Assembly (NCBI GenBank): GCA_964023205.1
Contig: OZ026850.1
Coordinates: 3,556,368 to 3,620,367, forward strand
Direction of reading: 5' to 3'
Origin: Lutraria lutraria
Taxonomy: Eukaryota; Mollusca; Bivalvia; Venerida; Mactridae
DNA length: 64,000 nucleotides
Below are positions 45,801-55,739 of this stretch, one piece after another (positions within the stretch are counted from its first letter, which is position 1; each line of letters starts with the position of its first letter). The position numbers were made by a program, and so were the translations under genes. A model generated the notes under the pieces. The model was not told the origin of the DNA and searched no databases. It saw only the letters and a list, made by a program, of their open reading frames with translations.

Positions 45801-47172
45801 ATATGTCACTAACACTGTCGTATGTGACATAGAGAGTGGTATTTTGATATGTCACTAACACTGTCGTATGTGACATAGAGAGTGGTATTTTTGAAACATG
45901 GCATACGTAGGGAGTGGTATTTTGAGAACTGACGTAGAAAGTGGTACATTTGTATATTGAAATATAAGATAGGGAGTGGTATATTGAAATACGAGACAGA
46001 AAGAGGTATTTTGAGGTGTGAAATAGAGAGTGGTATTTTGAGATGTGACACAGAAAGTGGTAATTTTAGATTTGACTTTAAAAAATTAATTAATTGATTA
46101 ATTACAATGTAATTAGACATGACTTAGAAAGTGGTATATTGGAAATATGAGAGCGGTATTTTCAGATGTAAAATAGCAAGAAGTAGTGTTATGAGATTTG
46201 CCATAGGATGTGATGTTTGGAGGTTCTATTTGATGAAGCAATACCGAACGTCTGGGTGCTCTCCAGATATTGGTGTATAGCTTTTTATTTATCTGGCAGA
46301 CTTGGCATTATCTTAGGCGATTTACATCATTTTCAGTGGTTTACGAACACAAGGAGGCCAGAGGAGGTGTGTCCTTTACGGTAGAGGTAGACAAACGTCC
46401 TATGATGAAACCAGTGCTACCACCTATCAGCCAACGGCCAGGACCTGTACGTATAAAAATAATCATATCATAATATGATCATTCATTGGTTCACACTTTT
46501 CATATCAATTATACTATTTACAATTTTTAATTTTATTTAATCTGAAACATAACTTATTTCTGCTCTATAGTCGGAGATTAAAAGAAATGATGTTGTTAAA
46601 AAATATTTCATTTATCCACAGATTCGTTTGAGCACAGAACAGAAATTAGAGAACGCGGAGAATAAGAGAGCAGATCACGTGAATAAAAAGAGAGAAGCCG
46701 CTCGTGCACATTCTAGATTAGTGTAAGTATTTCCTGTTTAAAGTCTAGTTCGAAGTTAATTACATAATTGTATATTTCAAACTTGCATTTTATAGAGGTT
46801 TTCAAAAATGTATAATTATAATGCAGAATAAATCTAATTTTCAAACAAATCAGTATTTAGTTTTATTGGCACAATTTATTTTAATTATGCAGACGAGAAG
46901 TCGCAGATAGACGCGCTGAAACTGAGCACAACTTCAGACAGACGACACACCAGAAGATTAAAGCAAAACAAGACAGTGCCTTCAGAGCAATCAGTCGGTT
47001 AGAGAACGCCAGGAACCAGCGCTGTCAATCCAGATGTACCTCCAGAATGGAGAGCTCCCATGAAATGTTCACCTCCAAATTGGAGAGTATTAAACCAGCT
47101 CCTGTGTATGAAGACGATGATGTGTTATCTGAATGTTCAATTGAGGGTGACATTTGTTACAATGTCGACTGA
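42840..47172 (+). CDS. Divergent stathmin-like protein, five exons, 393 aa
   Basis: Exons 42840-43271, 44740-44998, 46337-46446, 46622-46722, 46893-47172; all introns GT-AG and phases agree, ending in TGA at 47170. The N-terminal 144 residues are acidic and unrecognised, ending in a Lys run. Exon 2 holds NIGCFGFISTWL followed by a strongly basic stretch (AKRKEKRREKKRRAIKARK). Exon 3 gives ARGGVSFTVEV then LPPISQRPGP, like the start of a stathmin domain (RASGQAFEVIL ... SPP). Exons 4-5 form a long charged helix (KLENAENKRADHVNKKREAA) resembling the tubulin-binding helix (KLEAAEERRKSHE). Stathmins sequester tubulin dimers. The Cys-plus-basic segment could be a membrane anchor like the palmitoylated N-terminus of SCG10 (inference). 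The family call rests on pattern and residue spacing. Confidence 0.65.
43601..43684. repeat. Short near-perfect hairpin element (copy 3 of 3)
   Basis: tcgagggttcagcgcaacac ... gttgcgttgaaccctcga, loop tgttcttattccagagtg. In intron 1 of the stathmin-like gene. Confidence 0.9.
43708..44283. mobile_element. pogo/Tigger-like non-autonomous element
   Basis: Ends cagtataacccctgaaaacc and ggttttttaggggttatact are inverted repeats between TA dinucleotides. Sub-terminal copies of gtccggttttcagagaa repeat inside both ends. CAGT ends with TA duplication and CCGG-containing arms fit pogo-class elements. No transposase. Confidence 0.78.
44401..44580. repeat. Dispersed repeat rich in cccg/gaatccc
   Basis: Contains cctgagcccggattcctcca and gcgaatcccgtacccaattt. 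Likely an old transposon end; no coding support. Confidence 0.35.
45625..46150. repeat. 46-bp minisatellite in intron 2 of the stathmin-like gene
   Basis: Units of agagagtggtattttgatat plus gtcactaacactgtcgtatg, with shorter variants at the right. Long minus-strand open frames here are repeat by-products. Confidence 0.85.
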
Positions 47173-47394
47173 AAGAATTCTTAGACTGACTGGCATAATA
47201 TTTTTTTTAGTTTTATAGTATGGATTTCGGGAAAAGTGCTTCAAATTTAGACTTCAGATTTAAAAAAAAAATTAAATTGTTTGTATTGAATAGTTTTTAA
47301 GATCTAACTCATTACTTTTTGCAGTTTAAACTAAGATTCAGACTTTTTCTTTTTTTTTGTCTGTTTTGGGCTTTTTTGCGATGAAATCAGACTC

Positions 47395-47850
47395 TATCAT
47401 AATCAACCATTGATGAACATTTTATTTTTTTCGCTGAACTTTTTAGATATCATTTTAAGATATTTTTGGTTCAAGTTGGGGCTGCTCAAGAATCTATGGA
47501 TGCTATTATGGGGTTTGGTGTCTAGTCAGTCTGGAAAATCTTTGCAAGTCAAAAACTAAAGAATTGTTTGATAAATAAAGTTTAATAAAGTCAAACTTGA
47601 GTAATTGTGTTAGTAGTTTCTTCATTGACACCTAAAGGAGCTCAACTAGGTGAAGTGTCTGCTCCTGAATTTTTGTATGTATTGAACTTGAAATCTCACA
47701 TTTTTAAACATGAGATCAGTCCAAAATCTCAACACTCTGTGATGATCGTGTTTAGATATTGATATTCATAGCAAGGCATAAATTCTGGTTCCTGTTAACA
47801 TCCACCAAAATATCTACTTGATTGGTCAGCAGGACATTTTTTCAAATATT
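47395..47850 (+). repeat. Duplicated segment: stathmin-like gene 3' end
   Basis: Matches 61080-61475 along most of its length (for example gtagtttcttcattgacac, agcaaggcataaattc, ccaccaaaatatct). The segment includes the 3' UTR and polyadenylation signals of the gene. Confidence 0.8.
47574..47589 (+). terminator. Polyadenylation signals of the stathmin-like gene
   Basis: Two AATAAA hexamers (47574-47579 and 47584-47589) about 400 bp after the stop codon. Expected transcript end about 47600-47620. Confidence 0.6.
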
Positions 47851-48427
47851 TTGTTTTAATTCAAATAACATAACATATTTTATTTTGAAATTCATGTCCA
47901 TTAAGCCTTGCGGCCCATGAGGACAACATATTTACAGATATATACAGAACATATTAATAAAAGAAATGAAACGGAGAAGATACATTATAACATAATGTAA
48001 AAACTGATATTCGATAACAGCTCCAAAATTTGACAAAGCATATTATAAAATACAATAAGCATATGAAAACTGTATAAATCATACAAAAATGAAGGGTAGT
48101 GATGATTTTGCGACATCACAATCAACATCACAATGAAAGGATAATACTAGTATATGTTTACATTTGCATAGTAAGTGTTATTATATAAGTTGTTTGTTAT
48201 AGATTAGAAATGAATTCCCTGAACTATAGATGAATACATGTAGTTAAAACGATACTGGATTGTTATTAAACATAAACAAATTATCGACAACAAATAGTCA
48301 GTATATATTATATATACGTAAAAGAATAGAAAAAATGCTAAAACAAAAGTAATCTGTATCAATTATTTTTTAATATAAAGTCTATATAAAGGTATAACAC
48401 GCTAATTTTTTAAAGATATTTTCATTT

Positions 48428-51400
48428 TCACAACATATTAATTCTAATTTTTTTTGCATGCACGGTCTTTTCCAAAAGTATGAGTATATATTGTTTCCTT
48501 AAATTGTTTAAAACAGTGCATTCCATAATAAAATGATATTCATCATCTAGTTTGTTACAAAATCGACATTTTCTTTCATCAAATGGAATTTTTGCGGGTT
48601 TATGCCATCTGCCAGTCATAAATCCCGTGACAAACTGGTCCAGTTTTTAACATGAGGCATACGACCACAGTCACTTTTAGAAATATTGTATACAATCCTA
48701 ATATATTTGTTTTCTTTTGATTCCATAATTTTGAACCAATATTTAATAATTCTTAAATATCTTCCATTTATCAGAGATTTATCCTAACTCACCGTAGATA
48801 AAATTATTCTGTGTAACTCGCTTAACTCCCAAAATATTTTTACAGAAATGAGTATGTATTCGTTCTATGTTAGTAGCAATATGAAAACCCCAGACTTCAC
48901 ATGAATAGTTTAGAATGGGCAATACTAATTTATCAAATAATTCAAGTCTATGTTTTATCCCAATATTTGAGAAATTATACAAATATTTATTTAATTTGAA
49001 AATCGCTTTCCTTGATTGACCAGCTAATGTTATTTGTGTCTGATAAAAAAATCCTGCTACTGTTAAAACAATACCCAAATAAGAGAATGAGTTTACAATT
49101 TCAATATTTTGTCCATTATAAACAAATGATACATTATTAGACAGTCTACCAGCTTTTCGAAATATCATTACTTTGGACTTTTCAGTATTTACAATCATTT
49201 TCCATTTCGTACAATAATGTAATAATATATCGGAACCGTTTTGAAGACCCGATTGTGTTTCTGAAAACGAAACAATATCGTCATCGTATAAAAATAAAAA
49301 CATTTTAGTCATCATCGTATTCAAAATGTATATCCCTTTATAGCCATTTAATATAAGAGTTTCTTCCAAGTCATTTAGATATAAAGAAAATAACAACGGC
49401 GGAAGACATTCACCTTGCCTTACTCCTAGCAAGCATTCGAAGGAAGTTTTCACTAAGATTATTATTAATTTTAACTATTGATTTGATGGACTCATACATG
49501 CTTTTAATTACGGTTGATATCTTGCCCCGTATACCCAATCTAATACGTTTTTGTCATAGATTTGGACGAACAATTTGGTCAAAAGCTTTACTAAAATCAA
49601 TGAAACCACAATACAATGTTTTGTTATTATTTAACAAATAAGACCATGTAGAACATAAATATTATCAATAGAGCCCATATGTTTTTTGAACCCAGCTTGC
49701 GCCTCAATATGAATAAAATAATTCTCGGCCCAATTATCTAATCTGTTACTTAAAATCCTTGTAAACAGTTTTCCAACAATACTTAATAAGGTGATGCCTC
49801 TGTAATTATTTGTATTGTTAATATTGCCCTTTTTATGAAGAGGAACGATGAACCCTTCCGACCAATTATCTTGGAAAATACCAGAGTTAAAAACCTTATT
49901 AAAAATAGCATATAAACAATTTACCAAATGATTTTTCCATGAATAAAAAACTCATTCAGCATACAATCAGGTCCAGCACTGCGACCTGTTTTTAATTGAT
50001 TGATAGCATACATTATCTCATTTATACTTATTGGATCGTCTAATTCATTGAACATAACTTGAAAATCATCTCGAACAATGTGTTCATTCGTCTGGCGTAA
50101 AAAACTGATCCGATGGATTATTTATGCGTTTGAAATACTCTTGAAAAGATGATATTTTGATATTGTTCTTATTTGTTTTCATGCCAGTTGAATGTTTTAA
50201 CATGTTCCATTAAAATGTTTGCGTTTTTGTGTCTGCACATTTCCAGTCGTTTAGTGTTGCTCCGATCATGTTCTAGTTTGCATTGTTTTAAAGTATTTTT
50301 GTATGTTTTCCTAGTTTCTGTGAGTTTTTTCCTACAATAGTCAGATTTGTCAATTATATATTCATTAAGTGTATCATAAAAATTACTTCTCTTTACTTTA
50401 CAGTCTTCGTTATATCATTGTTTATCATTTAGTTCGTTTTTAACAGTATTTGTTCTATTTTTAATATCCCGTCTAAATAAAGGTGCTGCCGCATCATTTA
50501 TAACGTTTACAAACTTATCTACAAACATATTAATATCATCCTGGTTTAAAATATCAGTGTTTTCAATACAAGTTATAATATCCAATAATTTTTTTTTTGC
50601 ATTAACATTGCTTATTTCTGAAACAAAATGATCCTGTTTTCCGCTATTCCACATATACTTAAAATCTATAGTGTCGTGCATCTTATTGTCTTCATTTGTT
50701 TTATGATAGACCTTTACCATGTTTTCAATCTCAAAATGCAAAATACAATGATCCGATAAAATATTTGGATCTTCAATTTTAAAAGTCTTGATAAAATCAA
50801 AAATATGTTCTGAGGCTAAAACATAATCTATAAGACTTGTGCCTCTATTATTAACCAATGTGCATTTACCAATACCATAGTCATCTCCTACTCAAACCAG
50901 TCTGTCTACACATATCAATCAATAAGTGACCGTTACTATTAATAGTATTATCTTGTGAAAAGCGATGTTTCGGGACATCTGATACATAATCATCTATATC
51001 AAATCATTGCTCATGCATGATATCATGCGGTACACTATCTAAAAGAGTTCACGTTCGACTATTAAAATCACCGCATAAAATGATATTACATTCACTATTG
51101 GTTAAATTATGAATTTTAGCAATGGAATTAACTAACCGATCAAAAATATGTGTATCCCCTGCATTATATCGGGAACTTCCCTCAGGTACAACATAGCATA
51201 AGCCAATATATAAGTCATTTACAAAACTCATATTATGTCCGTGCAATTTTAACCACAAAAGATCGTCAGCATCCTTAAAGAATAAAATATCATCTGTCAC
51301 AAAGTTGTTTCAAACGTATATCATGATTCCACCGGAACTCCTTTTGCTGTTAACATGACACGATCTATGAAGTGAATAACATATAAAACCTTCAACCCTA

Positions 51401-51558
51401 TAGTCAATAAATTCTTGTGACCATGTTTCCGTAAACAAAACTATATCACTATCATTAAAAACTGATTGTAACTCTGAACTAACTAATTTATTGTTTAACT
51501 TAGTAATTAAACCCTGTACATTAAGAAGTGAACATCTAAGAGTGATCTTCTCCTGTCC
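48428..51558 (-). pseudogene. LINE ORF2: endonuclease and reverse transcriptase, broken
   Basis: APE-type endonuclease begins near 51550 (LLNVQGLITKL ... IVLFTETWSQ, with the catalytic Glu) and includes CNIILCGDFNSRT (51049-51300) and SLIDYVLAS ... LSDHCILHFEI (50858-50710). RT motifs: FIVPLHKKGNINNTNNYRGI (49927-49631), GVRQGECLPPLLFSLYLNDL and YDDDIVSFSET (49453-48779), where the usual YADD is YDDD. A C-terminal CRFCNKLDDEYHFIMEC cluster is at 48619-48428. At least six frameshifts or stops separate these blocks, so it cannot encode one protein. Confidence 0.85.
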
Positions 51559-52487
51559 CCCCTATTCGTTATGTCGTGGTGGATCATCTTGTGACGAGTT
51601 GGGCTGCATCGATTCAGATACTTCCGGTTGTGATAATGAAGTGTCGTCACACAGGGTGAATTTGTTTCTTGATCATTGGGTTTATCCACAGTGGTAGACT
51701 TTTCAAGAGTTTTTGTTTGACGTCTAACTGAGACCGACCGTCCCTTACTACGAGATTGGTTCCTCTGTTTACCCACTCCACGAGTTTTCGATCTGGAGGG
51801 GCGCACACTAGCAGGCGCAGAGAACGTCAAAGTGTCCCTCTGAGTCTGAGGTGATTCGAACTCAAAACACGGCTCGACGTTAACACTCAGTTTATTTATA
51901 TTGGCAAATAACGAGTTTTCATTATTTTCATGTTCGCCGGATTTGTTTTCTGACTGACTAGAGATAATTTTTGATTCAACGTGATTTTCAGTTGAATTAA
52001 ATTGTGATTTTGTAAAAGAGGAGTCTGTTTCGAAGTTCACACAAATGTCATCCATCAATGATATGCCTTCATTACCCTGAACTCTGCTTTTATTTAATGT
52101 AGTAAACCAGTCAGGAAATTCATCCCGTACAACCTCTTGATCCCGGATCAATTTTGCTGGATAGACAACTTTTACTTTTGAGTCAGGATACTTGCTCTTT
52201 AGAGCGTTCAAATGAGGCCACAAACGCTTACGTGCTAAGCGTATTTCTATAGGATAGTCACGATCCACAGACAGCCCAGTACCCTTCAGCTTATATGCAT
52301 TGTTCATAATTAACTCTATATCCGGAAAATCTCTGAATCGCACGATGATTGGTCTAGCAGAGTCACGTTTAAAACGGCCGTTTCTGTGGGCTCTCACTAA
52401 ATACATGTTGTCAGCATCCAGGCCAAACTTTTCACTGATTATGTTTCTCACTTGTTGAAAACAGTTTTCGAAACGATTTTCCTGCAT
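51507..52487 (-). CDS. LINE ORF1 protein (RNA-binding, Transposase_22-like)
   Basis: 326 codons, uninterrupted. The first 130 residues (ENCFQQVRNIISEKFGLDAD ... RAHRNGRFKRDSARPIIVRF ... KRLWPHLNALKSKYPDSKV) resemble the RRM and C-terminal domains of L1-type ORF1 proteins: the VxRAHR motif followed by PRPIIVRF-like text. The C-terminal part is low complexity, Ser/Arg-rich (RPSRSKTRGVGKQRNQSRSK). In the element it would coat the RNA. Its 3' end overlaps the start of ORF2 in another frame by about 50 nt. Confidence 0.75.
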   Translation of the reverse strand: MQENRFENCFQQVRNIISEKFGLDADNMYLVRAHRNGRFKRDSARPIIVRFRDFPDIELIMNNAYKLKGTGLSVDRDYPIEIRLARKRLWPHLNALKSKYPDSKVKVVYPAKLIRDQEVVRDEFPDWFTTLNKSRVQGNEGISLMDDICVNFETDSSFTKSQFNSTENHVESKIISSQSENKSGEHENNENSLFANINKLSVNVEPCFEFESPQTQRDTLTFSAPASVRPSRSKTRGVGKQRNQSRSKGRSVSVRRQTKTLEKSTTVDKPNDQETNSPCVTTLHYHNRKYLNRCSPTRHKMIHHDITNRGDRRRSLLDVHFLMYRV

Positions 52488-52565
52488 GCCAAAAAAAACA
52501 ACAAATTATTTCTCTTTGCTCTAGCTTCGCTATCTATGGATCTGTAGGACAGTGTTTTTACAAAA

Positions 52566-52930
52566 TATAAAATAATAACAATAAGATAATAATTCTTTAC
52601 CGAACGAGGACAACATGTATAAATATATAAATATTCAAACACAGATTATCATGTCATTAATTTCAACATCGCCTTCAAACAACGAATTGGAAAAACTGAA
52701 TGTGGTAGTTAGATGTTGATATTCATAACATGCATAGATATATCAGGATCCCCATTGAAAGGACGGGGCCCTGGTCTCTGCTAACACCCACCAAAATATC
52801 TAGTCGGTTTGTCGGTATTTTTTTGTCGGAGCATTTTTCAAATATATATTTCTTTATTCGCACATATTTGTCTGAGGTATATTCAAATACAAATGCAGTT
52901 TATACTTGAATACTTAACAACCTAGATATT
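52566..52930. other. Spacer between LINE and first GPCR copy
   Basis: 52566-52705 matches 61800-61925 in the second duplication unit. 52711-52850 repeats part of 47750-47850 (tgatattcata ... caccaaaatatct), so short direct repeats flank the LINE. Confidence 0.6.
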
Positions 52931-52932
52931 GA

Positions 52933-53640
52933 ATGTACAAGATATGTAACAGAACGGATGAAGAGATTTTGCATGAACTCAACATGAAGAATATCACTAA
53001 ATACGGGGTTGTCATTGCTTATTCCTTGGTTTTAAGAAGTGCACGGATTATAGGAAACATTTTATCATTCGTGTTCTATCGCTTCAATTCATGCAGGACG
53101 ACAACTAACGTTTTGATGACTTGGCTTGCCGCTACGGATCTAGCAACATGTATCGTCTTCATCGATGATATTATCAGACTATGCTTTACTGTCAACTTCA
53201 AGTACCATATCGGGTACTGGATGATAGCCTTTTTTCAATAATTCGTAGGTCATCATAATTTCTTATTTATTTGCGATGATACGTGTGGACAGATACAGAA
53301 AAAAACGTTGGCCTCATCATTGTCAGTTAACAGAAGCCAAAATAAAAATACCTCTGGCCTGCGCTGATAACATCGGTAAGAGATATTGCGCGTCTAGATA
53401 GAGAAGCTTCAAATACTACGACCCAGATACAGGTAGACAAATATAGGCATACAAGTGATACCGACCTAAGTATACCCGCGTTAGTCTCCTCTGGTTTTGA
53501 CATGTTTGTGTTTGTCGCCATCTTCATTTCATTCGCTTTGTTGTAGACGGTTATTGTTTGGCATTAATGGAAACATCGACACATTAAGCTTTATACTCAC
53601 TTAATTTCAGACGTTTGAGGCTTGCTAACTACATGTTTTA
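52933..53640 (+). pseudogene. Class A GPCR pseudogene, type B (copy 1)
   Basis: ATG at 52933 opens MYKICNRTDEEILHELN, TM1 and TM2 (TTTNVLMTWLAATDLATCIV), then a frameshift at a T run and a TAG near 53248. Downstream, in another frame, VDRYRKKRWPHHCQLTEAKI marks the end of TM3 and a remnant of DPDTGRQI lies near 53420. TM5 is partly recognisable; the third intracellular loop, TM6 and TM7 are missing. It keeps DRY, whereas the type A copies have DRF. Confidence 0.85.
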
Positions 53641-54239
53641 CATTTGTAAATAAAACTTTTGATTTCTATCATTCTATAATATTTGGACAATTGATAATAC
53701 AGCTTCAATAAGAATTTGATATTTAAAAACTTGATACAAAGACATTCTTGATTCTATACAAACCATGAGCATATAACTGTCAAATTATCTCGTATAGGTC
53801 AGTAAACTACAAAGAAGTGTTTGGAGTTAAGGTTGTCTTTGTAGATCGTGTCAATTGTTATTACTGATAGGGAATGTGTATACATACACCTAGAATATTG
53901 TTCGAATTGCCGGCTTGGCCTCTTGGTTCTTTTGCACACGGACATACATTTTCAGAATTTTCTTATGGATGAAATTGTTTTTGAAGGGATCTGAAAGGAT
54001 CTGCTTTAATTCATACGTAAATACTTAATACAAGTACTTTGTTTTTCAATTAATTAAATTAAACACTTCCAGATCTTGTAGTTCGACGGAAGTGTGTTTC
54101 CGTCTAATGTAATCAATTTGTAACATGCTATCTTGAATGATCACTTCAGATTTCATAACTTCAGATTAAGTAACTTAACAAATAGATGGAAAATGTAATC
54201 TTCCTAAACACTCAATGTCATTATAATTCGTAAAGCAAT

Positions 54240-54397
54240 ACATTCAGCCTGAAAAATTAGTCATGTGACCTGTTTACTGAGATTGATAATTTTTGGCTTA
54301 AGATCTTTGTTGCTGACGTAAATCGGAAGCCAACTTTGTGCATATATAAAGGGGATGTTTTGACACTTTCCCTACGATGGTGTAATTCAACTTATTG
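54240..54397 (+). promoter_or_regulatory. Conserved GPCR promoter, copy 1
   Basis: gctgacgtaaatcggaagcc, then a TATA box (catatataaagggg at about 54340-54354) and ttccctacgatgg. The same block precedes the 59335 gene and ends the window at 63,895-64,000. The ATG is about 45-55 bp after the TATA box. Confidence 0.75.
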
Positions 54398-55704
54398 ATG
54401 ATCAAAATGGATGCAAGAACAGATGAGGAGATCTTGCAGGATCTAAACAAAAATAAAACCCACGAATCTTGGATCGTGTTAACATTCTGTGCGATTGTAA
54501 TTATCACAGGAATTTTAGGAAATATTGCTTCCATCGCGTTCTTCGGATTTAAATTGCGCAAGACAACAACTAACGTTCTAATTACATGGCTTGGAGCAAC
54601 TGATGTAACGGCATGCATTCTGTTCAGTACTACAATAGTAAATGTATGTTTCAGTTTGACCTTTAAGGACACATACGCATGCAAGTTTATGTATTTTTTC
54701 AATCATTGGGTGGTCAACATGTCGTTGTTGCTGTTATTAGTTATTGGCGTAGATAGATTCAGAAAGATATGTCGACCCCTGGAATGGCAGTTTACTCTCA
54801 GTGCAACGAAAGTGTGTATCAGTTGTGCTTTTGTGTTTTCCTTTCTTAGTTCAGTTAGAAGTATTGTGTTGATAGATACCGTATCAATGAATGTAACTGA
54901 TCCAGACACCGGTCGACAAATTGTCGCCCACCATTGCACACATACAAAGATGAGGACTTAAAGAATTTAGTGTTCGCCTTCCATCTTTATGATTTGACAT
55001 TGTTATCACTGCTTGTTGTTTCATTCATTGTGATTTACTCGATTATAGCAATGACCTTATGGAGACATCGACAAATTAAGCTACGAAATCATCGTAAAGG
55101 GCTTCACTACAGAAAGAAAGAAACGTCAAATACGAAGATAGAAGATTTTTCAGAAACGTCCGACAAGACAGTTTGTACACAGGAAAACGAACAGATAACA
55201 TCGAATGAACCAAAGATGCAAGACACAGTCAAACATACGGCGACCACAGACAATCTTTCTTCTGAAACAAATGGTGATACATCTGCCGATATTGAAGCCT
55301 CAAATATGTATCGTAAACACGTTGTGGATGATGGAAACGGTGATATCCGAGTTGTTCCAACGACGACGGAGAAAACTTGCGAAAAAGACAATGCTGTTAA
55401 ATACGATGAAAAGAGATCAAGAAACGTTGATATTAAAGTCACAATTATGATGCTAGCCATCACACTGGTATCTATGCTTAGTTTCATGCCTCATTTTATA
55501 ATAAATCTTACATTGAAACGGTCAAAGGAGATTCCAGAATATGAATTGGACGCCGGGATACAGTTAGCTTTACGTTCATTTTTACTGAACAATGCTGTTA
55601 ACCCATACATTTCAGGAATGGTGAATTCTGAATTCAGACTATTTGTTAAAGAAAACCTTATCCAATTTTTACTGAGAGCTCGATGTATTTTTTTTAGACG
55701 TTAG
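54398..55704 (+). pseudogene. Orphan class A GPCR, type A (copy 2), single frameshift
   Basis: Seven-transmembrane receptor nearly identical to the intact 59335 gene. Frame one runs from ATG 54398 through TM1 (GILGNIASIAFF), TM2, TM3 with VDRFRKICRPL, TM4 and the second extracellular loop (DPDTGRQIVAHHC). At about 54950 one base is missing relative to the intact copy (acatacaaagatgagg against acatacaaaagaggagg), giving an early TAA at 54959. The rest, from DEDLKNLVFAFH through the long third loop, TM6 (SFMPHFIINL) and TM7 (NNAVNPYISGMVNSEF), is open to 55704. Because everything else is intact, this is either a very young pseudogene or an assembly error. Confidence 0.85.
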
Positions 55705-55739
55705 ACCCTTACAATTCTTCAAACTCTTCAAATAGACTC

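Larger units (their letters stand above)
47890..52560 (-). mobile_element. Degenerate two-ORF non-LTR retrotransposon (LINE)
   Basis: Minus strand: ORF1 52487-51507, ORF2 from about 51558 to 48428, then a 3' region with gtcctcatgggccgcaaggc. The right boundary is set by homology of 52566 onward with the duplicated unit at 61800, which lacks the element. The left boundary is approximate. Clade not assigned; ORF1 resembles L1/Transposase_22 type, and the ORF2 end has a CxxC-H-C cluster. Confidence 0.85.

Noticed and set aside
45621..46120. Two minus-strand frames rich in SVSDISKYHS repeats
   Set aside because: By-products of the 46-bp minisatellite in an intron.
55107..55487. 126-codon minus frame opposite GPCR copy 2, and its match at 60117-60413
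   Set aside because: Antisense shadows of the receptor's third loop; their conservation follows from the receptor.
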